Origin: an uncultured Labedella sp.
GTDB taxonomy: Bacteria > Actinomycetota > Actinomycetes > Actinomycetales > Microbacteriaceae
DNA length: 6,617 nucleotides
NCBI GenBank assembly: GCA_934636065.1
Contig: CAKTZW010000106.1
Coordinates: 1 to 6,617, forward strand
Direction of reading: 5' to 3'
Of this stretch, positions 1 to 4,971 are shown in pieces. The translations under genes and the position numbers were made by a program. Numbering within the stretch: position 1 is the first letter of the stretch; each line of letters opens with the position of its first letter. The notes beneath the pieces were generated by a model. That model had not been told where the DNA came from. It saw only the letters and a program-made list of their open reading frames with translations, and did no database searches.

Positions 1-130
1 TGTCGACGGCGTTGACGCTCGTCGCCGCAACTCGGATGACCACCTCACCAGGACTTGGCGTCGGCACGGGTGCATCGACGACGTCGACGACGCCCGCGTC
101 GCCGAACCTGACGAACTGCGCTGCCTTCAT
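1..130 (-). CDS. MDR-family NAD(P)-dependent quinone oxidoreductase / zinc-type alcohol dehydrogenase-like protein, N-terminal 43 residues (partial)
   Basis: Only the first 43 codons are present; the rest lies beyond the window's left edge. The protein begins MKAAQFVRFGDAGVVDVVDA and continues through a P-x-P-x-P-G-E-V-V-I-R-V stretch to TSVNAVD. This is the GroES-like N-terminal fold typical of medium-chain dehydrogenases/reductases of the quinone oxidoreductase type, which use NADPH to reduce quinones or enones and usually lack catalytic zinc. ATG at 130-128 is preceded by a GAGGAG ribosome binding site (140-135) with a 4-nt spacer, which fixes the start. The gene diverges from the TetR gene and shares the operator-rich intergenic region, so it is the probable regulatory target. 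Family assignment is good; the substrate cannot be told from this fragment. Confidence 0.85.
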   Translation of the reverse strand, partial: MKAAQFVRFGDAGVVDVVDAPVPTPSPGEVVIRVAATSVNAVD

Positions 131-152
131 GGGTCTCCTCGATCGGCGGAGC

Positions 153-213
153 GGAAGTGAAAGACCACTTCCACTTGCCGCACCGTATCAGAAGTGGCAG
201 TGGTCTTCCACTT
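153..213. promoter_or_regulatory. Symmetric TetR-type operator cluster between the oxidoreductase and tetR genes
   Basis: Six copies of a half-site close to AAGTGG occur here. Forward copies are at 155-160 (AAGTGA), 192-197 (AAGTGG) and 198-203 (CAGTGG). Reverse copies (CCACTT) are at 165-170, 171-176 and 208-213. They form two 22-bp modules, each AAGTGR-N10-CCACTT (155-176 and 192-213), with centres 37 bp apart. Each half-site has a partner mirrored about position 184. The left module also holds a perfect inverted repeat GGAAGTG-N6-CACTTCC (153-172). Two neighbouring palindromes in a divergent tetR intergenic region is the usual arrangement of an autoregulated TetR operator. Binding is inferred, not shown. 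Confidence 0.72.
182..187 (-). promoter_or_regulatory. Possible -10 box of the oxidoreductase gene
   Basis: Read on the minus strand, TACGGT (187-182) fits the actinobacterial TANNNT -10 pattern. It lies in the central gap between the two operator modules, which would place transcription start about 45 nt before the ATG at 130. No convincing -35 hexamer is visible at the usual distance, where the minus strand reads TGGAAG. A repressor on either module would overlap this promoter. Confidence 0.3.
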
Positions 214-215
214 GC

Positions 216-221
216 TACGAT
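216..221 (+). promoter_or_regulatory. Likely -10 box of tetR (leaderless transcript)
   Basis: TACGAT fits TANNNT and lies immediately after the right-hand operator module. Its last base is 7 nt before the A of the ATG at 228, so the expected transcription start is at or within a base or two of the start codon. There is no Shine-Dalgarno sequence upstream, consistent with leaderless translation, which is common in Actinobacteria. No clear -35 box is seen. Confidence 0.45.
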
Positions 222-227
222 GGACGC

Positions 228-794
228 ATGACCCTCCGAGTCGACGCCCGCGCGAACCGCGATCGGATCGTCGACGCCGCACATGACCTGTTCGCCATCG
301 ACGGACTCGATGCGCCGATGTCCGAGATCGCGCGTCGAGCGGGAGTCGGCGCTGCGACCCTCTCGCGCCGATTCCCGACGAAGGGGTCGCTGATCGACGC
401 CGTGTTCGAGCGTCAGCTCGGGTGGTGGATGGGCGCGGTCGACGCCCTCGAGAAGGCGCCGGACGCGTGGGACGCGCTCTCACGTCTCCTCGAGCAGGCC
501 TGCGTCGAGCAGGCCCGTGAGCAGGTCTGCGCCGATCTGGTGGTGCGCGCGTTCTTCAACGGGTCGACCTTCGACGCCGAGAAGAAGGTGCTGCGCGCCA
601 CGGTCGAGCGCATCCTCGCGCGAGCGAAGGAGGCCGGGTCCGTCCGTGCCGACGTGGGCTGGGACGACATCGTCCTCCTCCTCGAGGCGAATGCGGGCGC
701 TGCGACGCTGACCTCATCAGAACCGGAAGCCTCGGCCCGCCGGCTCGCCCGCCATTTCCTCCGCTCGTTCGCTGAGCCGGCCACGGTCGCCTGA
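228..794 (+). CDS. TetR/AcrR-family transcriptional regulator
   Basis: This is a 188-residue protein, the usual length for a one-component TetR repressor. The N-terminal DNA-binding domain (about residues 8-60) has the classic layout: helix RDRIVDAAHDLFAIDGLDA, then a helix-turn-helix with MSEIARRAGVGAATLSRRFP and TKGSLIDAVF. The rest (about 65-185) is a mainly helical ligand-binding and dimerisation domain with no recognisable effector signature. The ATG at 228 was chosen because the HTH begins shortly after it. The frame stays open upstream to position 12, but that part runs antisense to the divergent oxidoreductase and across the operator. The gene lacks an SD and is probably leaderless. 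It most likely represses itself and the divergent oxidoreductase through the palindromes at 153-213. The inducer is unknown. Confidence 0.93.
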   Translation: MTLRVDARANRDRIVDAAHDLFAIDGLDAPMSEIARRAGVGAATLSRRFPTKGSLIDAVFERQLGWWMGAVDALEKAPDAWDALSRLLEQACVEQAREQVCADLVVRAFFNGSTFDAEKKVLRATVERILARAKEAGSVRADVGWDDIVLLLEANAGAATLTSSEPEASARRLARHFLRSFAEPATVA

Positions 795-824
795 ATCGCG
801 TCACCGCCGACGCCTCGACGCGAT
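795..824. terminator. Possible hairpin terminator at the tetR / small-ORF convergence
   Basis: A perfect 8-bp inverted repeat, ATCGCGTC (795-802) and GACGCGAT (817-824), encloses a 14-nt loop directly after the tetR stop codon. There is no T-run, and it overlaps the last codons of the convergent ORF at 801. The loop is long and the stem modest, so this is a weak terminator call. It is nevertheless the only structure available at the junction. Confidence 0.3.
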
Positions 825-965
825 CGCCAAGACGACCGCGACGATCACGAGGAGCAGCACCGCCGCGCCGAGCGGCGCGAGCCACATCGGCGTGAGCAGC
901 GTACCGGTGTCGTCGCAGACGACGGCGTCCATCGTGCAGGAGGCCCGCACGATGGACGCCGTCAT
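801..965 (-). CDS. Hypothetical small single-pass membrane protein
   Basis: The reading frame from ATG at 965 gives 54 residues: a short polar N-terminus, then one strongly hydrophobic helix (about residues 27-48, including APLGAAVLLLVIVAVVLAIA), ending in SRRRR. A TM helix followed by a short arginine tail is protein-like and suggests an N-out, C-in single-pass protein. The ORF lies 20 nt after the DUF3618 stop in the same direction and ends 6 bp from the convergent tetR, so it fills the space neatly. Against it: the SD is poor, and a perfect 17-bp hairpin (921-963) covers codons 1-15. Other starts are possible: ATG at 932 (43 residues) or GTG at 1019, overlapping the upstream gene. No family was recognised. 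Confidence 0.45.
   Translation of the reverse strand: MTASIVRASCTMDAVVCDDTGTLLTPMWLAPLGAAVLLLVIVAVVLAIASRRRR
921..963. repeat. Perfect 17-bp inverted repeat with 9-nt loop; candidate terminator of the membrane-gene cluster
   Basis: GACGGCGTCCATCGTGC (921-937) and its exact reverse complement (947-963) flank a 9-nt loop, AGGAGGCCC. In the minus-strand transcript the hairpin starts 22 nt after the DUF3618 stop codon, a natural place for termination of the YtxH/holin/DUF3618 messenger. No U-tract follows, which is common in high-GC Actinobacteria. It also overlaps the beginning of the small TM ORF, so it could instead attenuate or hide that gene's start. Confidence 0.6.
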
Positions 966-985
966 GTCGTCGTCCGCGTCGCTCG

Positions 986-1228
986 CTAGCGCTTCAGCAC
1001 CGCACGGGCCACGGCCCACACGCCTGCCCCGACGGCGAGAGCGACGGCCGCCGCGCCCCCGACGAGGGCCTGCGGGTTCTCCTCGCGGAGCTCCGCGATC
1101 TTCGCCTTCGCGCGATCGATGGCCTTGCCCGCCTGCTTCGGGACGTTGAGCTTGTCCTCGATCGCGTTGAGGGTCGCGACGAGCTCGGCGCGGACCTCCT
1201 CGGCGCTCGGATTGTCAGTACCGGTCAT
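986..1228 (-). CDS. DUF3618 domain-containing protein
   Basis: This 80-residue protein matches the DUF3618 pattern. An acidic N-terminal segment (SAEEVRAELVATLNAIEDKL) is followed by a charged helix (about residues 31-50), then a C-terminal hydrophobic segment (about 55-77, ALVGGAAAVALAVGAGVWAV) and a basic end, VLKR. It is predicted to be a small membrane-anchored protein. DUF3618 proteins have no established biochemical role, but in Actinobacteria they repeatedly sit beside YtxH-like and holin-like membrane proteins, as here. ATG at 1228 overlaps the last 14 nt of the holin-like gene, so translation is probably coupled. Upstream purines (GGGGAG next to the start, AAAGGGG further back) give a usable SD. 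The frame continues to 1336, but that extension lies inside the holin gene and is not family-like. Confidence 0.85.
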   Translation of the reverse strand: MTGTDNPSAEEVRAELVATLNAIEDKLNVPKQAGKAIDRAKAKIAELREENPQALVGGAAAVALAVGAGVWAVARAVLKR

Positions 1229-1643
1229 ACTCCCCAACCCCTTTGACTGCTCGGATGTCTTTCTGGAACTCGTCCGCGGGGCTCGGTCCCTCACTGATCT
1301 TGCGGAAGTACCGCAGCGCGATGAGGACGAGCACACCCGCGATGAGCAGGAACGCGACGAAGACGATGAGTGCCGCGAGCCACGCGGGCATCACCAGCGC
1401 GAGCGCGAGGATCACGACCGCGACGAGCGTGCCGATCGCGAAGAACAGGAACATGAGCGCGACGACCACGAGGCCCGCACCGATGCCGGCGTTCTTGCCG
1501 ATGTGGCTCGCCTTGACCTTGAGCCCGTCGAGCTCGGCCGTGAGCAGACTCTTGAGGAGGGTCGGCACGGACTTGACGAGCTCGAGCAGCGACATCTGCT
1601 CCTTCGAGCGCCGGGGCGGCGTCTCCGTCGTGTAACGACTCAT
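1215..1643 (-). CDS. Phage holin family / Holin-X-like membrane protein (Phage_holin_3_6 type)
   Basis: This 142-residue protein has an amphipathic N-terminal half (about residues 16-50, with LLELVKSVPTLLKSLLTAEL) followed by two long hydrophobic helices (about 52-83 and 86-111). It ends in a basic and acidic tail (RYFRKISEG to EYDRY). This is the architecture of the actinobacterial holin superfamily III-like proteins (Phage_holin_3_6, DUF1469). Despite the name, these are usually chromosomal housekeeping membrane proteins with no lysis genes nearby, and none are seen here. The ATG at 1643 lies 10 nt after the stop of the YtxH-like gene, and the SD is weak (ACAGG). Together the three genes look like one transcription unit. 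A role in envelope maintenance or stress is inferred from family context only. Confidence 0.85.
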   Translation of the reverse strand: MSRYTTETPPRRSKEQMSLLELVKSVPTLLKSLLTAELDGLKVKASHIGKNAGIGAGLVVVALMFLFFAIGTLVAVVILALALVMPAWLAALIVFVAFLLIAGVLVLIALRYFRKISEGPSPADEFQKDIRAVKGVGEYDRY

Positions 1644-1653
1644 GGCCGGCCTG

Positions 1654-1986
1654 TCAGCGGGACGTCGACGAGCCGTCGGCGATGTCGCCGAGCTCGTCCT
1701 TCACATCGTTGACCTCGCCGAGGGTGTCGTCGAGCTTCTGTCCCGGCGTGCGGTTGCTCGCCACGATCTTCACGATCGTGCGGGCGCCCGAGAAGAGCGT
1801 CGACGGCACCGCGCTCACGCGCGCCTTCGCGAAGCCCTGGACCGTGCGCACCTGCTTCTGCACCGGCTCCGTCTCGTACAGCTTGAGCCAATTGGCCTTG
1901 ATCTGCTCATAGCGTCCGCGCCCGGCCCGGGCGCCGAGGACGTACCCCGCAGCCAGTCCCGTCACGAGGAGGATCTTGCCCTTCAT
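1654..1986 (-). CDS. YtxH-like small membrane-anchored protein
   Basis: This 110-residue protein opens with KGKILLVTGLAAGYVLGARA (from residue 2), a short glycine-rich transmembrane segment followed by GRGRYEQI. That opening is typical of YtxH-like actinobacterial proteins found upstream of holin-like and DUF3618 genes. The remainder (about residues 28-105) is soluble and probably helical, rich in K/R then D/E, ending DIADGSSTSR. The ATG at 1986 is preceded by CGGAG at suitable spacing; a start 13 codons further upstream is possible but lacks this signal. It is the first gene of the three-gene membrane cluster, with the holin-like gene following after 10 nt. The B. subtilis YtxH link to general stress is family knowledge and may not carry over. 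Confidence 0.82.
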   Translation of the reverse strand: MKGKILLVTGLAAGYVLGARAGRGRYEQIKANWLKLYETEPVQKQVRTVQGFAKARVSAVPSTLFSGARTIVKIVASNRTPGQKLDDTLGEVNDVKDELGDIADGSSTSR

Positions 1987-2032
1987 AGCGTCTCCGTCCG
2001 ATCGGCGTCCATCGACTGGCTGCAAGGCGGAT

Positions 2033-2052
2033 GTGCGCGCGAAAGCGCGTGC
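2033..2052. repeat. GC hairpin with GAAA loop in the hemY/YtxH intergenic region
   Basis: CGCGC-GAAA-GCGCG (2036-2049) extends by two wobble pairs and one G-C pair to 2033-2052. Read on the plus strand it has a GNRA tetraloop; on the minus strand, which both neighbouring genes use, the loop is TTTC. It sits 47 bp upstream of the YtxH-like start. The function is unknown: it may lie in that gene's leader or promoter region, or be chance in GC-rich DNA. Confidence 0.3.
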
Positions 2053-2101
2053 CGAGGCCAGGTGTCCAGCGTATCCGTATCGGCGTCCGGTCGCCCACCC
2101 C

Positions 2102-2125
2102 CTGCATTCCGCTCGTGGAATGCGG
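2102..2125 (-). terminator. Possible terminator hairpin after hemY
   Basis: A perfect 7-bp stem, GCATTCC (2104-2110) and GGAATGC (2117-2123), has a 6-nt loop and extends by one wobble and one G-C pair to 2102-2125. In the minus-strand transcript it begins 18 nt after the hemY stop, the expected place for a terminator separating the heme genes from the membrane cluster. There is no U-tract; what follows is G-rich. An operator for the downstream cluster is an alternative reading. Confidence 0.4.
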
Positions 2126-2143
2126 TAGGAGTGCCGGGGCTAC

Positions 2144-3745
2144 TCAGGTCTCGGACGCGACGTCGCCGAGCAGGCGCTGCGCGAGGTGATGACGGATGCG
2201 CCCCGACGCCGCGAGCGCGTCGGGGACGACGGACGCCAACCCGGTGCCGGCGAGCCACCCACCCGTGACGTCCACTCCCCCGATGGCGAGGATGCGCTCG
2301 CGCACCCGGGTCGTCCGCTCCCGCTGCCCGATGACGGCGCCCGGAACGGAGCCCGCCCACGTGGTGCGGCGCGCCTCGACGACCGAGACGGGGTCGAGGG
2401 CGAAGCCGAGCATCGTGGACAGATCGCGGAGCGCGAGCGCGACGAGCTCCTCGTCGCCGACACTCGAGACGGTGTCCTCGCCCGCCTTACCGAAGGACAC
2501 CCGGATGACGTGCCGGTGCGGCGCGAGCTCCCGAGCGCTGTCGGCGAGCCACGACCACTTCGCCGTCGCGTGCGTCATGGCCTTCGCGGTGAGTCCGGCG
2601 GTGGGTGCGACGAGCATCCCGGTCCCGCGGGGGTGCGCGTCGAGCCGCGCGTCATCGACGACGAGGGTCACGAGGTCGACACGGGGAGCGGCGACCGCTT
2701 CGATGTCCGCGAGCGACGGGTCGAGTCGAGCGAGCAGTTCCAGGGCGGGCGCCTCCGGAATCGCGACGATCACGTAGTCGGCGCGGATCGTCTCGGGGCT
2801 CTCCGAGTCCGCGGTCCCTGCTCCCACGGTCCCCGAGCTTGTCGACCCTTCGACAGGCTCAGGGACCGCATCAGGCGCAGGACCCGGGTCAGGCTCAGGG
2901 ACCGCATCGGGATCCGGGGCGAGGGTGACGGCCCAGCGGTCGCCGACGCGATCGAGCGCCGCGACCGGCGCATTCCGCCGGATCTCCGCTCCCCACGAGT
3001 GCTCGAGTTCGTGCACGATCGCGCGCGGCAGCACCGACATCCCGCCGACGAGGCCCTCGACGTTCGATCCCGCACGCGACGCCGCCCGCATCGTGGCGAC
3101 GGCACCCGACAGGGAGCCCGCCGTCGTGAGTGCGCGATTGAGTCCCGGGGCGGCGAAGGCGACGTCGAGCGCCTCCGGGTCGGACGAATAGACGCCCATC
3201 GTGACGGGCGCGACGAGGTTGTCGCGGACCGCGCGCCCCATGCGCCGCGTGACGAGGTTGCCGAGGTCGTGCTCCTTCCCCACCGTGAGCACGGGCCGCA
3301 CACGGTCAACGTAGGCGCGCAACGCACCGCTCCACCCGATCACCGCGCGCACGTCGTCGGCGAGCGGATTCGACGGGATTCCGAGAATCCCGGCCTTCGG
3401 AAGCGGAGCGAACCGTCCCTTCCCCGCAGCGACCCAGGCGCCGTCGGGGTTCGGGGGCACGATCCGGTCGCCCAGACCGACGCTCTCCGCGAGCTCCCGG
3501 ACCGTGCCGCCGCGCGTGGCGAAGCTCTCCGCACCCACCTCCACGGTCATGCCACCGATCTCCTCGGCGCGGAGCGCGCCCCCGAGATGATCGGAGGCCT
3601 CGAGCACCGTCACCCGGATGCCCACGCGGGCGCAATCGAGGGCGGCGACGAGACCGGCCATGCCGCCACCGACCACGACGACGTGCGACGGCTCCCAGCG
3701 GGAGGACCCACCGGACTCCGACGACGGCGCCTCCGACGCGGTCAT
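2144..3745 (-). CDS. hemY: Coproporphyrinogen III / protoporphyrinogen oxidase (HemY/HemG/CgoX type, FAD-dependent)
   Basis: This FAD-dependent enzyme removes six electrons from the porphyrinogen ring using oxygen. In Actinobacteria the expected reaction is coproporphyrinogen III to coproporphyrin III, so the gene is also called cgoX or hemG. In 533 residues one sees the N-terminal dinucleotide-binding motif VVVVGGGMAGL (22-32), then E49 and HLGG (53-56), the mid-protein YVIVAIPEAPALELL, KWSWLA and SFGKAGED, and the C-terminal FAD motif GVDVTGGWLAGTGLASVVPD (490-509). The family is usually about 450-480 residues. The excess is mainly a Pro/Asp/Gly/Ser-rich insertion at about 276-318, carrying a REP-like palindrome. 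ATG at 3745 overlaps the hemE stop in ATGA, indicating translational coupling, with GGGGAG 11 nt upstream. The frame is open beyond 3745, but only as a shadow of hemE. Confidence 0.93.
   Translation of the reverse strand: MTASEAPSSESGGSSRWEPSHVVVVGGGMAGLVAALDCARVGIRVTVLEASDHLGGALRAEEIGGMTVEVGAESFATRGGTVRELAESVGLGDRIVPPNPDGAWVAAGKGRFAPLPKAGILGIPSNPLADDVRAVIGWSGALRAYVDRVRPVLTVGKEHDLGNLVTRRMGRAVRDNLVAPVTMGVYSSDPEALDVAFAAPGLNRALTTAGSLSGAVATMRAASRAGSNVEGLVGGMSVLPRAIVHELEHSWGAEIRRNAPVAALDRVGDRWAVTLAPDPDAVPEPDPGPAPDAVPEPVEGSTSSGTVGAGTADSESPETIRADYVIVAIPEAPALELLARLDPSLADIEAVAAPRVDLVTLVVDDARLDAHPRGTGMLVAPTAGLTAKAMTHATAKWSWLADSARELAPHRHVIRVSFGKAGEDTVSSVGDEELVALALRDLSTMLGFALDPVSVVEARRTTWAGSVPGAVIGQRERTTRVRERILAIGGVDVTGGWLAGTGLASVVPDALAASGRIRHHLAQRLLGDVASET
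2827..2868. repeat. REP-like palindromic element inserted in frame within hemY
   Basis: Two 19-bp arms (2827-2845 and 2850-2868) surround a 4-bp loop, CCCT. They match at 17 of 19 positions, and both mismatches still allow G-U pairs in RNA. The right arm with the loop contains CCCTTCGACAGGCTCAGGG (2846-2864), which I recall as the core of a dispersed palindromic repeat common in high-GC genomes. When read through in a protein it gives peptides such as PEPVEG, exactly as here at HemY residues 295-300. This looks like an insertion tolerated in a surface loop of the enzyme. Confidence 0.7.
2854..2908. repeat. 36-bp-period direct repeat next to the palindrome in hemY
   Basis: A 19-nt sequence, CAGGCTCAGGGACCGCATC, occurs identically at 2854-2872 and 2890-2908. 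The offset is 36 bp (12 codons), so the frame is kept and the protein reads DAVPEP twice (residues 280-285 and 292-297). The copy at 2854 is part of the palindrome's right arm, so the second copy probably arose by local duplication after the element arrived. Confidence 0.75.
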
Positions 3746-4875
3746 GCGTCCGCGTTCTCCCCGGTGCGCTCGTGCACGACCTCCACAATGCGCGTGATGA
3801 CGTCGGGGTCCGTCTCGGGCGGGACGCCATGACCGAGGTTGAAGACGTGCGACGGCGCGGAGGCGCCTCGCTCGAGCACGTCGAGGATGTGCGCCTCGAG
3901 CACCTCCCACGGCGCGGAGAGCAGGGCGGGGTCGACGTTCCCCTGCAGCGGGACGAGCCCGCCCAATCGGCGGTTCGCCTCGTCGAGCGGGATCCGGTAG
4001 TCGACCCCGACGGCGTCGGCTCCGATGTCGTGCATCGCCTTGAGCAGTTCTCCCGTGCCGACGCCGAAGTGCACGAGCGGCACCGATTGCGCGGCCGAGC
4101 CGTCGAGCGGTTCGACGTGGAGGGAACGGACGCGCTCGAGCGCGGCGGCCGAGGCAGGCGCGACGGAGCGGGTGTAGTCGTCGAGCGACAGGGCACCGGC
4201 CCAGGAGTCGAAGAGCTGTGCGGCGGAGGCGCCCGAGAGGACCTGCGCCTCGAGGAAGCGGCCCGTGATGTCCGCCGTCCAGGCCATCAGCCGATCCCAG
4301 GCCTCCGGGTCGGCGTGCATGAGCGTTCGGGCGTGGATGTGGTCCTTCGACGGACCGCCCTCGACGAGGTACGCGGCGAGGGTGAACGGCGCGCCCGCGA
4401 AACCGATGAGCGGAGTGTGGTCGTGCTCGCTCGTCAATTCGGCGACCGTCCGCCGCACGGCCTCGCGCACGGGTTCGAGCGCGTCGTCGAGCACCCCCGG
4501 GTCGAGGGCGACGAGCTCGTCGACGTCCGATGCGGTCCGGACGGCCTTTCCGAGCACGGGACCCTTGCCCGGGACGATCTCGACGTCGACGCCCGCGAGC
4601 TTCAGCGGGACGACGATGTCGGAGAAGAAGATGGCCGCATCGACGTGGTGGCGACGCACCGGCTGGAGCGTGATCTCGCTCGCGAGCGCGGGGTCGAGGC
4701 AGGCGTCGAGCATGCGCGTCCCCACGCGCAGCTCGCGGTACTCGGGGAGCGAACGCCCCGCCTGGCGCATGAACCACACGGGCGTCACGTCGGGCCGCTC
4801 GCCGCGGTAGGCGCGGATGAGCCGGGAGGCGCTCGTCCGGCCGGAGACGAGAGGGTGGTTCTGGTCGAGCTTCAC
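3742..4875 (-). CDS. hemE: Uroporphyrinogen decarboxylase
   Basis: This enzyme decarboxylates the four acetate side chains of uroporphyrinogen III to give coproporphyrinogen III in the cytoplasm. Its 377 residues are close to the usual 340-370. Both family signatures are present: PVWFMRQAGRSLPEY (32-46), supplying the conserved substrate-binding arginines, and GFAGAPFTLAAYLVEG (158-173) with the conserved tyrosine Y169. The catalytic aspartate falls in FFSDI (D86), and the C-terminal conserved histidine in FNLGHGVPPET (H349). Translation starts at GTG (4875), with GAGGA 7 nt upstream; no in-frame ATG fits better. The gene leads a pair with hemY, sharing an ATGA overlap, and diverges from hemA across 96 bp, so three heme genes are controlled from one short region. 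Confidence 0.97.
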   Translation of the reverse strand: MKLDQNHPLVSGRTSASRLIRAYRGERPDVTPVWFMRQAGRSLPEYRELRVGTRMLDACLDPALASEITLQPVRRHHVDAAIFFSDIVVPLKLAGVDVEIVPGKGPVLGKAVRTASDVDELVALDPGVLDDALEPVREAVRRTVAELTSEHDHTPLIGFAGAPFTLAAYLVEGGPSKDHIHARTLMHADPEAWDRLMAWTADITGRFLEAQVLSGASAAQLFDSWAGALSLDDYTRSVAPASAAALERVRSLHVEPLDGSAAQSVPLVHFGVGTGELLKAMHDIGADAVGVDYRIPLDEANRRLGGLVPLQGNVDPALLSAPWEVLEAHILDVLERGASAPSHVFNLGHGVPPETDPDVITRIVEVVHERTGENADA

Positions 4876-4901
4876 GCCTCCATCCTCGCATCCCGCACGC
4901 C

Positions 4902-4930
4902 CGAGTCCGAGCGGGTGGCGGCCGGGTCAA
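4902..4930 (-). promoter_or_regulatory. Possible hemE promoter
   Basis: On the minus strand TTGACC (4930-4925) matches the -35 consensus at five of six positions. At 17-bp spacing the -10 position reads GACTCG (4907-4902), a poor match to TANNNT. The placement would give a leader of about 20 nt before the GTG, with room for the SD. This is a weak call resting on the -35 alone. Confidence 0.3.
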
Positions 4931-4959
4931 CCGGGGGCCCGAGGTCTTTCGACGCCGCG

Positions 4960-4965
4960 TAGAAT
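4960..4965 (+). promoter_or_regulatory. hemA -10 box, probably giving a leaderless transcript
   Basis: TAGAAT is a near-consensus -10 hexamer. Its last base is 7 nt before the G of the hemA GTG at 4972, so transcription should begin at or next to the start codon. No Shine-Dalgarno sequence and no clear -35 hexamer are seen. The spacing is identical to that of the tetR -10 box. Confidence 0.55.
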
Positions 4966-4971
4966 GGTCGG

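Noticed and set aside
12..227. N-terminal extension of the TetR protein from 12
   Set aside because: The extension is low-complexity, crosses the operator region and is antisense to the divergent oxidoreductase; the HTH domain begins just after the ATG at 228.
952..1149. Plus-strand ORF with an ideal AGGAGG (938-943) 8 nt before an ATG at 952
   Set aside because: The AGGAGG is the loop of the perfect hairpin, and the protein soon becomes a Pro/Arg-rich string antisense to the DUF3618 gene.
1215..1643. Holin gene as evidence for a prophage
   Set aside because: No endolysin, structural, integrase or other phage gene is nearby, and chromosomal holin-like proteins of this type with YtxH and DUF3618 neighbours are ordinary in Actinobacteria.
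2186..3832. A 548-codon open frame on the plus strand antisense to hemY
   Set aside because: Its translation is Arg/Asp/His/Gly-rich without any domain and mirrors codon bias of hemY on the other strand.
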